Assembly (NCBI GenBank): GCA_002333095.1
Contig: DDBK01000003.1
Span: 1-7,541 of the forward strand
DNA: 7,541 nucleotides
Direction of reading: 5' to 3'
Source: Cellvibrionales bacterium UBA2034
GTDB lineage: Bacteria; Pseudomonadota; Gammaproteobacteria; Pseudomonadales; UBA7239
Shown piece by piece: positions 1-6,230 of the stretch (position 1 is the stretch's first letter; each line of letters begins with the position of its first letter). The translations under genes and the position numbers were made by a program. The notes under the pieces were generated by a model. That model made no database searches. It was not told the DNA's origin and saw nothing but the letters and a program-made list of their open reading frames with translations.

Positions 1-1306
1 TAATAGCCGCCAGCAGCGGTGGCTCACCTCGCTCGATGCGACGATGAACATTTTCCAATACGACGATGGCATCATCAACCACCAGACCAATGGCAAGCAC
101 ACAAGCCATCAATGTAAGAATGTTGATGGAAAAGCCAAACAACCAGGCAAAAATACAGGCCCCAATTATCGACACAGGCACCGTCAACGCAGGAATCAAT
201 GTAGCGCGCCAACTGCCCAGAAAAATATAAATTACCAATACAACCAGCACCATCGACAATGCAAGGGTGACATAAACTTCTTCCACCGAGCGTTCAAGAA
301 ATACAGCCGTATCAAATGTCACATTCAACTGCATGTGTTCAGGCAAGGTTTTCTGGATATCAGCCGCCACTGCCCGCGCCATACGCGTCACGTCAACTGT
401 ATTGGCTTTTGACTGCTTGATGATACCAATACCCACCATATTCTCAGCGGGCGCTCCGGGCACCACCATGCCCCGAAATGCAGTCTTTTCGTCACGGGCA
501 GCCAACTCTACCGTTGCCACTTCACCGAGGCGCACCAAATGCCCATCGCCGGCCTCCGGCTTGCCGCGCACCAGCACCAATTGACGGAACTCATCCGCAT
601 TATTGAAAGCGCGGGCGACACGCACGGTGAATTCACGATCCACAGACTCAATTTTTCCCGCCGGCAGCTCCACGTTTTCTGCACGCAAGACATTCTCGAT
701 GTCATTCGCGGTAATACCGCGTGCAGCCATCGCAGAGCGATCAAGGGTTATACGCATGACATAGCGGCGCTCTCCCCAGATCTGTACCCGCGCAACGCCA
801 TCCACCACCTTGAAACGGTCAACCACATAACGGTCAACGTAATCACTTAATTCAAGCTGACTCATCAAGCTTGACGAAATGGCAAACCAGACAATGACTG
901 AAGAATCCGCGTCAGATTTATTGACCTGTGGCGGTTTTGCTTCGTCGGGCAAGCGATCGATTACACGCGTTACAGCTTCACGCACATCATTAGCCGCTGC
1001 ATCAATATTCCGCTTAAGGCTAAACTCCAGATTGATCTGCGACTTGCCTTCACGCGATTCAGAACTCAGCACACGCAAGCCTTCAACACCGGATAACTGG
1101 TCTTCCAGCAACTGGGTAATTTTCGACTCCACGACATTGGCCGAAGCGCCTGGATAAACCGTCTCAACGGACACGACCGGCGGATCGATGTCAGGATATC
1201 CACGCAATGGCAATTCAAGAAACGCTATAACGCCAAACACAACCAGCACAATGTTGATGACGGTAGCAAAAACCGGGCGCTTGATGGAAAGGTCAGAAAT
1301 GATCAC
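1..1306 (-). CDS. RND efflux transporter, HAE1/AcrB-like, partial (C-terminal part beyond left edge)
   Basis: Inner-membrane proton-driven pump subunit of a tripartite efflux system; family members export drugs, dyes, bile salts or solvents, but the substrate cannot be read here. The visible 435 residues are about 40% of the usual ~1030. Translation begins MIISDLSIKRPVFATV, the standard RND N-terminus, with TM1 at about residues 12-30. A porter-domain portion follows (YPGASANVVE at 51-60, RAFNNADEF at 232-240), then TM2 (about 345-364) and TM3 (about 370-390). The helix with GLVVDDAIVVLENVHRRIERG ends the visible part; D411-D412 match the proton-relay Asp pair of AcrB (D407/D408). I chose GTG at 1306 because it fits the family N-terminus and has AGGA 10 nt upstream, inside the end of the adaptor gene. 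It lies 4 bp after the adaptor stop, so the two are co-transcribed. The gene is intact as far as seen. Confidence 0.95.
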   Translation of the reverse strand, partial: MIISDLSIKRPVFATVINIVLVVFGVIAFLELPLRGYPDIDPPVVSVETVYPGASANVVESKITQLLEDQLSGVEGLRVLSSESREGKSQINLEFSLKRNIDAAANDVREAVTRVIDRLPDEAKPPQVNKSDADSSVIVWFAISSSLMSQLELSDYVDRYVVDRFKVVDGVARVQIWGERRYVMRITLDRSAMAARGITANDIENVLRAENVELPAGKIESVDREFTVRVARAFNNADEFRQLVLVRGKPEAGDGHLVRLGEVATVELAARDEKTAFRGMVVPGAPAENMVGIGIIKQSKANTVDVTRMARAVAADIQKTLPEHMQLNVTFDTAVFLERSVEEVYVTLALSMVLVVLVIYIFLGSWRATLIPALTVPVSIIGACIFAWLFGFSINILTLMACVLAIGLVVDDAIVVLENVHRRIERGEPPLLAAI

Positions 1307-1310
1307 AGGA

Positions 1311-2393
1311 TTATTTTCCTGCCTTTACTGCAGATTCCTGCACAGTAACACCCATGCCGTCCTGCACTGACATACTGCCATCCACTATTACAACTTCATT
1401 TTCTGCTATGCCACTGGTGATTTCGACGCGGCCACCCATTCGCTGCCCCAACTTGACGGTTCGCCGATGCGCAACCGGCTTGCCTTCTGCATCACTATCC
1501 AGCACATAGACAAATTGCTCCCCACGCAGTGGCGCAATAGCCCGCTCCGGCACCATCAGGGCGCGGCGCGGCGATTGCTGGATTTTTACCTGCAACAACA
1601 TACCGGGGCGCAATAACATGTCGCGATTATCCAGTTGCGCACGCAACGCTACAGCACGCGTCACTGGATCGATACGGCTATCAACAAAACTCACCGTACC
1701 TGCAAAGACCTTGTCACTATAAGCCTGCGAATAGGCTTGTAAAAAAAGTCCTTCCTTGAGTAATGGCAAATAGATTTCAGGCACTGAAAAATCAACCTTG
1801 ATTCTGGCCAGATCATCCAGTGACGTGATAACGGTGCCAGGCGACACCAGCGCACCCACACTGACGCGGCGGGCACCAAGGACGCCTGAAAATGGGGCCC
1901 GGATCGTATAATCCTGCAATCTCGCTTCGTTAGCTGCCAGCTTGGCGCGCGCAACATTGACAACAGACTGCTGCTTTTCCATATCGGTTTGCGACACGGC
2001 CTTGCGGTCAATCAGCAACTTCAAATGCCTCAACTGGCGCTCTTCCTCTGCCAGATTGGCGCGGACCTGCTCTACCTCTGCACGCGCCTCATCGGCATCC
2101 AGTTCGACCAGCACAGCATTTTTTTCAACATGGCCGCCATCTTCAAAATGCACAGAGCGCACAGTTGCCGTCACGGTAGCACTGACATCGATTGATTCAT
2201 TGGATGCCGTCGTGCCCAGTGCTGCCACTGTATCGCGCAGTTCCTCCAGCGATGCCTTTTCCACCGTTACCAACAACTGGTAAGGCGCTTTTGCTTTCTT
2301 GTCCCCGCCTATCCCGAAATGCCCGGTTACCACATATAGCAACAGCAACAGCAAAACAGCGGCAATGATTATCAGGGAGTTATAACGGCGCAT
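1311..2393 (-). CDS. RND efflux periplasmic adaptor (membrane fusion protein)
   Basis: A 360-residue adaptor of the HlyD/AcrA type that would link the downstream RND pump to an outer-membrane channel. An N-terminal membrane anchor covers about residues 6-23 (SLIIIAAVLLLLLLYVVTG); there is no lipobox Cys, so it is anchored by helix rather than lipid. Then come a lipoyl half-motif (VRSVHFEDGGHVEKNAVLVEL, 78-98), an alpha-helical hairpin (about 100-160), the second lipoyl half (YTIRAPFSGVLGARRVSVGA, 162-181), a beta-barrel (LVSPGTVITSLDDLARIKVDFSVPE) and a membrane-proximal domain. The frame is open up to 2576, but the true start is taken as ATG 2393: GGA lies 10 nt upstream and the anchor then sits at the N-terminus. 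ATG 2402 abuts the same GGAA and is less likely. The start overlaps the end of the SGNH gene by 14 bp, suggesting translational coupling. Confidence 0.93.
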   Translation of the reverse strand: MRRYNSLIIIAAVLLLLLLYVVTGHFGIGGDKKAKAPYQLLVTVEKASLEELRDTVAALGTTASNESIDVSATVTATVRSVHFEDGGHVEKNAVLVELDADEARAEVEQVRANLAEEERQLRHLKLLIDRKAVSQTDMEKQQSVVNVARAKLAANEARLQDYTIRAPFSGVLGARRVSVGALVSPGTVITSLDDLARIKVDFSVPEIYLPLLKEGLFLQAYSQAYSDKVFAGTVSFVDSRIDPVTRAVALRAQLDNRDMLLRPGMLLQVKIQQSPRRALMVPERAIAPLRGEQFVYVLDSDAEGKPVAHRRTVKLGQRMGGRVEITSGIAENEVVIVDGSMSVQDGMGVTVQESAVKAGK

Positions 2394-3855
2394 ATGTATC
2401 ATTTCCAGAAACCAAATAATCGGTAAGCAGTTTTGCTGTGACAGTATTACCCTCTGGCGTCCAGTGCTGATCGTATGTGTAATACACCTGCACGCCTGCT
2501 GCCGCTGCCTGGCGCAGCGCCACAGTTGTACTGAGACATTCCACACCACTTTCCCTGCACCAGTTTCTCCAGACATTTTCCTGGCTATCCAGCCTTGCCA
2601 TTACCTGTTGTTTGTAAATTTCAGGATCGAGGTTCAAATCCTTCTGTTTAAACCGTGAAAAATTCAACAACTGCTGTGCAGGAATTTTGTCTTGCACCAA
2701 AGGCATCACAACATGCGGCGCACTCGGCGCATACACAAACACTAACCGGAATCCATCTTTCCTGGACAGTTCAACAAACTGCTCCAGTACATCACGTACG
2801 TTCTTCCAATCGGCCGACACGGAAAATTGCTGTTCGCTACTTTCTACAAGATAGCGCAAACGCTTGGGATCAAAACTGTAATACTGCTTTCCCGCAGGAG
2901 ATTCAATGGCGACTGGCATAAACCCAACCGTTTCTGCATAACCAGAAACCGGATTATTGCTGCCAATCTTTGCCAACACCTCACCTGTCAGTCGACGCAA
3001 CCCTGCGGTCACTGGTGATGCCTTGGCAAGAAAACTGATACTGGCTGTTTTATCAACCGGCTTCGCCGTTATTGCCGCACTGCCAGCTTTCGGCAAGGGT
3101 GGGGCATCACGAAAATCGTTTCCTTCATACAGCATCACCAGCACTGTCCTGGGCTGCAGTTTTCGTCCTAGCGTGATGAAATTATTCAGGTAAACCAGTG
3201 GATTGCTGCCAGAAACACCCAGATTATAGATGGATTTTCCTGTCTGTTGGCGCAACTGATCAACCCAGACCTGTTCATCAGATACATGAGAGCCTGCAAC
3301 AAACGAATCTCCCACGGCGAGCATGTCATATTTATCGAGTGACTGCTGGTTCCGAAACCCATTGGCATCTGTGGTCAATACCAGCGAAAACGGCGGATAT
3401 CCAGCAGGCGCATCCGGGTAGGAACGCAATTGCTCTGGCACGTCTTCCTGCTCCAGCTCGAACCGCTCCTGCGGGGGCCGATGCCTTATCACACCACTTA
3501 AAACAATACCGGTGTCTGCATCCACGCCACTGACAGCCTGCTCTACATAACGGGGCTTGTTGAGGAGGCCAGAGCCTACAACGAGCACAAAGGCGCTGAG
3601 GCCTGTAGAAAAATAGATAAGCAACAATGCAAACACAGTTTCCGCACATGGCTTGTTGCGCATATAAAATGTTACTGATGCTGCAATCCACAAGATAAGC
3701 GTGAACAACAACAGCGCGCCAAAATGCCCCCGGGAATAGCGTCCAAGCACAACCTCTTCGTTGGTGATAATCAGCTCAATCACCTGACTGCCGGGGAGCC
3801 AGATAAAAACTCCCAACAGAAAAAGGCCTGTTGCAACTATCAAACGTTTACTCAT
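2380..3855 (-). CDS. Inner-membrane SGNH/GDSL-fold hydrolase-like protein
   Basis: A 491-residue protein with three predicted membrane helices (about 4-21, 45-65, 73-97), then a soluble SGNH-type domain. All four diagnostic blocks are present in the usual order: GDSF with Ser184 (182-185), NLGVSGSNP with Gly213, EGNDF with Asn246, and DQHWTPEGN with Asp462 and His464. The DxHW form resembles that of AlgX/AlgJ-like and other polysaccharide O-acetyl enzymes. SGNH proteins are esterases, lipases or acetyltransferases; the substrate cannot be named here. About 215 residues separate the Asn block from the Asp/His block, longer than usual. The hydrophobic N-terminus suggests anchoring with the catalytic domain in the periplasm, which is inference. 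Start ATG 3855 has AGGA 7 nt upstream and places the first helix at the N-terminus. An in-frame ATG at 3903 would overlap uvrB by 23 bp and add 16 non-conserved-looking residues. It lies 25 bp after uvrB and overlaps the adaptor by 14 bp. Confidence 0.85.
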   Translation of the reverse strand: MSKRLIVATGLFLLGVFIWLPGSQVIELIITNEEVVLGRYSRGHFGALLLFTLILWIAASVTFYMRNKPCAETVFALLLIYFSTGLSAFVLVVGSGLLNKPRYVEQAVSGVDADTGIVLSGVIRHRPPQERFELEQEDVPEQLRSYPDAPAGYPPFSLVLTTDANGFRNQQSLDKYDMLAVGDSFVAGSHVSDEQVWVDQLRQQTGKSIYNLGVSGSNPLVYLNNFITLGRKLQPRTVLVMLYEGNDFRDAPPLPKAGSAAITAKPVDKTASISFLAKASPVTAGLRRLTGEVLAKIGSNNPVSGYAETVGFMPVAIESPAGKQYYSFDPKRLRYLVESSEQQFSVSADWKNVRDVLEQFVELSRKDGFRLVFVYAPSAPHVVMPLVQDKIPAQQLLNFSRFKQKDLNLDPEIYKQQVMARLDSQENVWRNWCRESGVECLSTTVALRQAAAAGVQVYYTYDQHWTPEGNTVTAKLLTDYLVSGNDTYAPL

Positions 3856-3877
3856 GAAATAATCCTGAAATAATCCT
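3856..3877 (-). repeat. 11-bp tandem duplication containing the ribosome binding site of the SGNH gene
   Basis: Read on the minus strand, AGGATTATTTC occurs twice in direct succession (3877-3867 and 3866-3856), directly before the ATG at 3855. Each copy carries AGGA. The copy nearer the start is 7 nt from the ATG, a normal Shine-Dalgarno distance; the other is 18 nt away and too far to act directly. The unit sits in the 25-bp gap after the uvrB stop. It supports the start at 3855. Confidence 0.85.
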
Positions 3878-3880
3878 GCG

Positions 3881-5941
3881 TCACGAAATAAACGCACGCT
3901 CACGTATCCTCACCACTTCATCACGAATGGCAGAGGCTTCCTCAAACTCCAGATTTTTGGCATGCTCCAGCATTTGTTTCTCAAGTTTCTGTATCGCTCT
4001 GGTCATCTGCTCCAGCGACATTTCATCAGTATTGACGCGATACTTTCCGCGACTTTCTGCCACTTTCTGCTCACGCTTCTTGCCTTTGCCTCGCGCACCA
4101 GGCACTGCGCCCTCCATGATATCAATGACAGATTTCTGCACGCCTTTCGGCACAATATTGTTGTCAAGGTTAAACTGTATCTGCTTGGTCCGGCGTCGAC
4201 TTGTTTCGTCCATGGCGCGCTGCATGGAACCGGTGACACGGTCAGCATACAGGATGGCCTTGCCTTTCAGATTGCGCGCAGCTCGCCCGATAGTCTGGAT
4301 CAGGGAGCGCTCCGAACGCAAGAAGCCCTCTTTATCCGCATCAAGAATCGCCACGAGGGACACTTCCGGCATATCCAGACCTTCCCGCAAGAGGTTAATG
4401 CCCACCAGAACATCAAATTCTCCGAGCCGCAAATCCCGGATAATCTCCACGCGCTCTACTGTATCAATGCCGGAATGCAAGTAACGCACCCTTACACCAT
4501 GATCCATAAAATAATCAGTCAAGTCTTCCGACATGCGCTTGGTCAGCGTTGTCACCAGCACGCGATCGCCATCCGCTACTCGCAAGCGTATCTCTGACAA
4601 AAGATCGTCAACCTGCGTTATTGCCGGCCTTACCTCTATTTCAGGGTCTATCAGACCCGTGGGGCGCACCACTTGCTGCACGACTTGCCCACTATGCGCT
4701 TCTTCATAAGCGCCCGGCGTGGCGGATACATAGATCATTTGCGGCGCAATGCGCTCCCACTCATCAAAACGCATGGGGCGATTGTCCAGTGCCGATGGCA
4801 GCCGGAAACCATACTCAACCAGCGTTTCCTTTCGTGAACGGTCACCTTTATACATGCCGCCCAGTTGCGGAATCGTGACATGCGATTCATCAATGACCAG
4901 CAATGCATTGTCTGGCAGATAATCAAACAAGGTGGGTGGCGGCTCGCCAGGTTTTCGACCCGACAAATACCGCGAATAGTTTTCAATGCCATTGCAGTAA
5001 CCCAGTTCGGTGATCATCTCGATATCGTACTGGGTGCGCTGCTCCAGGCGCTGCAGCTCGACATGTTTTTCCATACTGCGAAATTGATCAAGGCGCTCGC
5101 GCAATTCCTGTTTTATATCATCAATTCTAGACAGGACGTTTTCACGTGGCGTGACATAGTGGCTCTTGGGAAAAATAGTGACTCGCGGCAACTTGCGCAA
5201 CATCTGGCCTGTCAAAGGATCAAACGCTGTAATGCTCTCGATTTCGTCATCAAACAATGCAATCCGTATGGCTTCCATTTCGGAATCTGCCGGATACACA
5301 TCGATGACATCGCCACGGCAACGATACGTTGCGCGCTGGAAATCGATGTCATTGCGCTTGTACTGCAATTCAGCCAGACGGCGCAGTAATTCTCGCTGGT
5401 CTACCCGGTCACCCCGGCTGAGATGCAGCACCATGCTCAGATACAGTTCAGGATCACCCAGGCCGTAGATAGACGACACGGTCGCTACCACGATGACATC
5501 CTCACGCTCCAGCAATGCCTTGGTGGCTGATAGACGCATCTGCTCAATATGTTCATTTACCGACGCGTCTTTTTCGATAAATGTATCTGACGAAGGTACG
5601 TATGCTTCCGGCTGGTAATAATCGTAATAGGAAACAAAATATTCGACGGCGTTGTGGGGGAAAAACTCGCGAAATTCGCCATACAACTGTGCAGCCAGTG
5701 TGCGGTTTGGTGCCAACACAATTGTCGGGCGCTGCAAGCGCTCAATAACTTTAGCGACAGTGAATGTCTTGCCTGAACCTGTCACGCCCAGCAGCGTCTG
5801 TGACATCAAACCCGATTGTATGCCACTCACGAGCGCCTCAATGGCTGCAGGCTGGTCGCCCGCAGGCTCGAACTTCGACTCGACAACGAAGGGGCTGGAT
5901 GCTGGCTGGGAGAGTGCTGATGTCATTGCCAAAAACGCCAT
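3881..5941 (-). CDS. uvrB: Excinuclease ABC subunit UvrB
   Basis: Cytoplasmic DNA-damage verification helicase of nucleotide excision repair; it takes over DNA from UvrA and recruits UvrC for incision. The 686 residues compare with 673 in E. coli, the extra length being mostly N-terminal. Seen in order: Walker A GVTGSGKT (52-59), the [19 protein letters not shown] beta-hairpin that inserts between DNA strands (101-119), motif [19 protein letters not shown] with Walker B DESH (351-354), VSATPG (405-410), helicase motifs [18 protein letters not shown] and QTIGRAARN (549-557), and a C-terminal UVR domain (about 643-678) that binds UvrC. It appears complete and functional. The start is uncertain: ATG 5941 and ATG 5926 (MTSALSQ) are both in frame and neither has a Shine-Dalgarno site. 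The shorter form is closer to E. coli UvrB. ATG 5941 lies only 13 bp after the tRNA-Met 3' end. No LexA-type box is visible upstream. Confidence 0.98.
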   Translation of the reverse strand: MAFLAMTSALSQPASSPFVVESKFEPAGDQPAAIEALVSGIQSGLMSQTLLGVTGSGKTFTVAKVIERLQRPTIVLAPNRTLAAQLYGEFREFFPHNAVEYFVSYYDYYQPEAYVPSSDTFIEKDASVNEHIEQMRLSATKALLEREDVIVVATVSSIYGLGDPELYLSMVLHLSRGDRVDQRELLRRLAELQYKRNDIDFQRATYRCRGDVIDVYPADSEMEAIRIALFDDEIESITAFDPLTGQMLRKLPRVTIFPKSHYVTPRENVLSRIDDIKQELRERLDQFRSMEKHVELQRLEQRTQYDIEMITELGYCNGIENYSRYLSGRKPGEPPPTLFDYLPDNALLVIDESHVTIPQLGGMYKGDRSRKETLVEYGFRLPSALDNRPMRFDEWERIAPQMIYVSATPGAYEEAHSGQVVQQVVRPTGLIDPEIEVRPAITQVDDLLSEIRLRVADGDRVLVTTLTKRMSEDLTDYFMDHGVRVRYLHSGIDTVERVEIIRDLRLGEFDVLVGINLLREGLDMPEVSLVAILDADKEGFLRSERSLIQTIGRAARNLKGKAILYADRVTGSMQRAMDETSRRRTKQIQFNLDNNIVPKGVQKSVIDIMEGAVPGARGKGKKREQKVAESRGKYRVNTDEMSLEQMTRAIQKLEKQMLEHAKNLEFEEASAIRDEVVRIRERAFIS

Positions 5942-5954
5942 CAGTGGGAGGATA

Positions 5955-6031
5955 TGGTAGCAAGGCCCAGAATCGAACTGGGGACCCCAACATTATGAGT
6001 GTTGTGCTCTAACCTGCTGAGCTACCTTGCC
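5955..6031 (-). tRNA. tRNA-Met(CAU), elongator
   Basis: A 77-nt cloverleaf with encoded CCA. The D-stem is GCTC/GAGC, the anticodon stem CAACA/TGTTG around loop CTCATAA (anticodon CAT), and the T-stem CCCAG/CTGGG with loop TTCGATT. The variable segment GGGGTC and loop match E. coli elongator tRNA-Met. It is not the initiator, since the three consecutive G-C pairs of the anticodon stem are absent, and the body does not resemble tRNA-Ile2. The first acceptor pair is G1-U72 instead of G-C; the other six pairs are Watson-Crick. It lies 13 bp upstream of uvrB and 61 bp downstream of tRNA-Asn on the same strand. Confidence 0.96.
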
Positions 6032-6033
6032 AA

Positions 6034-6083
6034 GGAAAAAAAGGACACTTGCAGCAAATTCCCTGGTGGGATAACAAGTGTCC
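6034..6083 (-). terminator. Candidate intrinsic terminator or attenuator between the two tRNAs
   Basis: On the minus strand a perfect 9-bp inverted repeat, GGACACTTG (6083-6075) and CAAGTGTCC (6051-6043), is followed at once by seven T residues (6042-6036). The 23-nt interior contains a small second hairpin, TCCC-ACCA-GGGA (6071-6060). It begins 9 nt after the CCA end of tRNA-Asn and its T-run ends 4 nt before tRNA-Met. Shape and polarity fit a Rho-independent terminator for tRNA-Asn, perhaps leaky because tRNA-Met and uvrB have no obvious promoter of their own. A processing stem for tRNA maturation is the alternative. Confidence 0.6.
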
Positions 6084-6092
6084 TGTGAATAA

Positions 6093-6167
6093 TGGCTCCG
6101 ACTGGTGGGATCGAACCACCGACCAATTGATTAACAGTCAACTGCTCTACCGCTGAGCTAAGTCGGA
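6093..6167 (-). tRNA. tRNA-Asn(GUU)
   Basis: A 75-nt cloverleaf with encoded GCCA end. The acceptor stem TCCGACT/AGTCGGA is perfect, the D-stem is GCTC/GAGC, the T-stem GGTGG/CCACC with loop TTCGATC, and the anticodon loop CTGTTAA carries GTT. The anticodon stem GTTGA/TCAAT has one G-U pair at its outer end. It is the first gene of the minus-strand run, about 16 nt after the predicted transcription start of the promoter at 6190-6218. Confidence 0.97.
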
Positions 6168-6189
6168 ACGGACTCTTTCGAGGCGGCGT

Positions 6190-6218
6190 ATGTTATAAAC
6201 TAGCCTGAGACCGGTCAA
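6190..6218 (-). promoter_or_regulatory. Stable-RNA-type promoter for tRNA-Asn and probably downstream genes
   Basis: On the minus strand TTGACC (6218-6213) is a good -35. The -10 is either TATAAC (6197-6192, 15-bp spacer, 5 of 6 consensus) or TAACAT (6195-6190, 17-bp spacer, 4 of 6). A GC-rich stretch, CGCCGCC, follows immediately, as in stringently controlled rRNA and tRNA promoters. The predicted start is about 6183, giving a 5' leader of about 16 nt before tRNA-Asn. Assignment is by consensus match and position only. Confidence 0.65.
6191..6199 (+). promoter_or_regulatory. Extended -10 promoter candidate for the GT-C-like gene
   Basis: TGTTATAAA matches the extended -10 pattern TG-n-TATAAT with one mismatch; no good -35 is found at 15-19 bp upstream, which extended -10 promoters can tolerate. 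The predicted start near 6206 would give a leader of about 25 nt holding AAGGG (6217-6221 region), 9 nt before the GTG at 6231. It overlaps the -10 of the oppositely directed tRNA promoter. Confidence 0.45.
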
Positions 6219-6230
6219 GGGAAACTTACT

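Noticed and set aside
44..584. Open frames on the plus strand opposite the RND transporter gene
   Set aside because: The opposite strand gives a continuous, clearly recognisable RND sequence; the plus-strand translations are low-complexity, Arg/His-rich and match no family.
2394..2576. N-terminal extension of the adaptor gene to an ATG at 2576
   Set aside because: The added residues overlap the SGNH coding region including its DQHW motif, look out of frame in composition, and would place the membrane anchor about 65 residues in.
3856..3903. Upstream ATG at 3903 for the SGNH gene
   Set aside because: It would overlap uvrB and add 16 residues before the membrane helix; ATG 3855 has a well placed SD.
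3927..5468. Several plus-strand open frames of 100-211 codons opposite uvrB
   Set aside because: They are antisense shadows of a strongly conserved gene and have no recognisable domains or ribosome binding sites.
5946..5951. GGGAGG on the plus strand as a ribosome binding site
   Set aside because: No supported plus-strand gene follows; the region downstream is the 3' end of tRNA-Met read in antisense.
5955..6031. Reading the CAU tRNA as initiator tRNA-fMet or tRNA-Ile2
   Set aside because: The anticodon stem is CAACA/TGTTG without three terminal G-C pairs, and the variable segment and arms follow the elongator tRNA-Met pattern.
6060..6083. Promoter for tRNA-Met/uvrB between the tRNAs (TGTTATCCC on the minus strand)
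   Set aside because: Only the first three bases of the -10 fit, no -35 lies at a suitable distance, and the sequence forms part of the hairpin.
5955..6167. tRNA genes as attachment site of an integrated element
   Set aside because: No integrase gene, no repeated tRNA 3' end and no foreign-looking block was seen next to either tRNA.
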